Shown here piece after piece: positions 63,515-64,000 of a stretch of 64,000 nucleotides of DNA. Each line of letters starts with the position of its first letter. The stretch's first letter is position 1. A model generated the notes under the pieces. The model was not told the DNA's origin. It saw nothing but the letters and a program-made list of their open reading frames with translations, and searched no databases. Source of the DNA: Micromussa lordhowensis (Eukaryota > Cnidaria > Anthozoa > Scleractinia > Lobophylliidae). Position numbers and translations under genes: made by a program. The stretch lies in NCBI GenBank assembly GCA_964020085.1, contig OZ026607.1, positions 14,382,966 to 14,446,965 of the forward strand, in the 5' to 3' direction.

Positions 63515-63898
63515 ATGAGTTATTCAAATGGACTTTTACCAACATCATCATCAACTATGAGTCAACAATGTGGGTTGCCTGGCCTCCCTGGCGTTGGATT
63601 CAAGTTAACAGATGATGGTAATTATGATATTGATGGAAAACGATTGACTAATGTTGGAGAACAAACTGGAGATAATGACGCTACAACAAAAGCTTATTTT
63701 GAATCCGAAAACTCTAAAAAAGCTGATAAAACTTATGTTGATTCAGAAATTTCTTAAGTAAAGGTTCATTCATCTCCAGATTATCATTTACAACAAAGTT
63801 TCACTTTTTATAAAAATTATGGTGTTGAAGCGGAATTAACTAAATAAAACATTCCAATCACCAACCATACAAATCATTTGGATTTATTAGAAATATCT
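63515..63898 (+). pseudogene. Fibre-like protein, second element, truncated
   Basis: It starts MSYSNGLLPTSSS, then a collagen-like CGLPGLPGVGF, then YDIDGKRLTNVGEQTGDNDA, the phage-fibre repeat. In-frame stops at 63755-63757 and 63845-63847 interrupt it. The downstream part YHLQQSFTFYKNYG matches the long fibre at 32960-36243 (YHLQPSFTFYKDFG). It ends at about 63898, where a LINE copy begins. Confidence 0.82.
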
Positions 63899-64000
63899 CA
63901 AGACTTCAACTCCATAACAACGGCTGATGTAGATAATGTACCAGATAAAATTATCTGGAACAACCAAAATATAGTAATCAACGGAAAATCTATTTTTTTA
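63899..64000 (+). mobile_element. 5'-truncated Tx1/L1-like element inserted in the fibre gene
   Basis: The last 102 bases match 14935-15036 with only about four differences (for example AACTCCATAACAACGGCTGA shared). That block lies in the ORF2 of the L1-like element, so a truncated copy of the same family begins here and continues beyond the window. Confidence 0.85.

Larger units (their letters stand above)
51363..63898 (-). mobile_element. Second Polinton-like element (diverged, inverted, incomplete)
   Basis: Gene order is the mirror of the first element: polymerase, integrase fusion, protease fusion, capsid, basic protein, penton, PPxY-like protein, then ATPase and fibre on the other strand. 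Protein identity to the first element looks moderate, so it is a different family member and not a duplicate. Missing are VLTF3, the acidic protein, the ssDNA-binding-like gene, the membrane protein and both termini. The left part has an AN1 finger gene instead. Confidence 0.88.

Overview
The window is animal nuclear DNA, most likely from an anthozoan and probably a stony coral. It is AT-rich, has no prokaryotic operons, and consists almost entirely of transposable elements nested in one another. The best host clue is a short exon at 6503-6612 that matches the N-terminus of coral GFP-like fluorescent proteins and ends at a splice donor. The DIRS, Gypsy, Tx1/L1-like, CR1/jockey-like and PIF/Harbinger relics and the GC-rich palindromic MITEs also fit a cnidarian genome.

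Layout. 1-1,330: palindromic MITE, a CCA/TGG microsatellite palindrome and a ~180-bp tandem repeat. 2,045-5,045: a decayed DIRS retrotransposon (RT-RNase H and tyrosine recombinase) interrupted by a hairpin MITE and by a 1,005-bp TTAA-flanked element. 6,503: fluorescent-protein exon. 8,385-19,389: remains of a Gypsy LTR element whose integrase is broken up by LINE insertions, including a long Tx1/L1-like element (10,970-16,511) that itself carries a second TTAA-flanked element. 19,390-27,640: two copies of a PIF/Harbinger-type DNA transposon. 27,640-31,250: short duplications, LINE 3' ends and an unidentified gag-like ORF.

31,258-50,938 is a complete Polinton/Maverick (adintovirus-like) element: 160-bp terminal inverted repeats differing at one base that I can see, and a 6-bp target duplication AACACT. 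Its left arm (minus strand) carries a membrane protein, large fibre-like proteins with phage-type repeats and a collagen-like segment, and a packaging ATPase. Its right arm (plus strand) carries a PPxY protein, penton (PY), a small basic protein, the double-jelly-roll capsid protein, a possible ssDNA-binding protein, a fusion of a lytic/cofactor-like protein with an adenain-type protease, zinc-ribbon proteins, a zinc ribbon-PLA2-integrase-chromodomain fusion, protein-primed DNA polymerase and a VLTF3-like late transcription factor.

51,363-63,900 is a second, diverged and more damaged relative lying inverted. It has the same gene order, lacks the VLTF3 and ssDNA-binding-like genes, and adds an AN1-type zinc-finger gene. 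Its fibre gene is cut by a truncated Tx1/L1 copy.

How the genes fit together. The two elements share cis-signals: a TATATA-type sequence touching almost every start codon, and (in the first) arrays of short palindromes beginning at stop codons. Together with VLTF3 this suggests virus-style transcription independent of normal host promoters. Six putative virion proteins carry an XXGX|G-hydrophobic motif that matches the adenain cleavage consensus, so the protease probably matures a set of precursors, including the PLA2-integrase protein. Most reading-frame breaks in both elements are single-base changes in A/T runs, so part of the apparent decay may be sequencing error.
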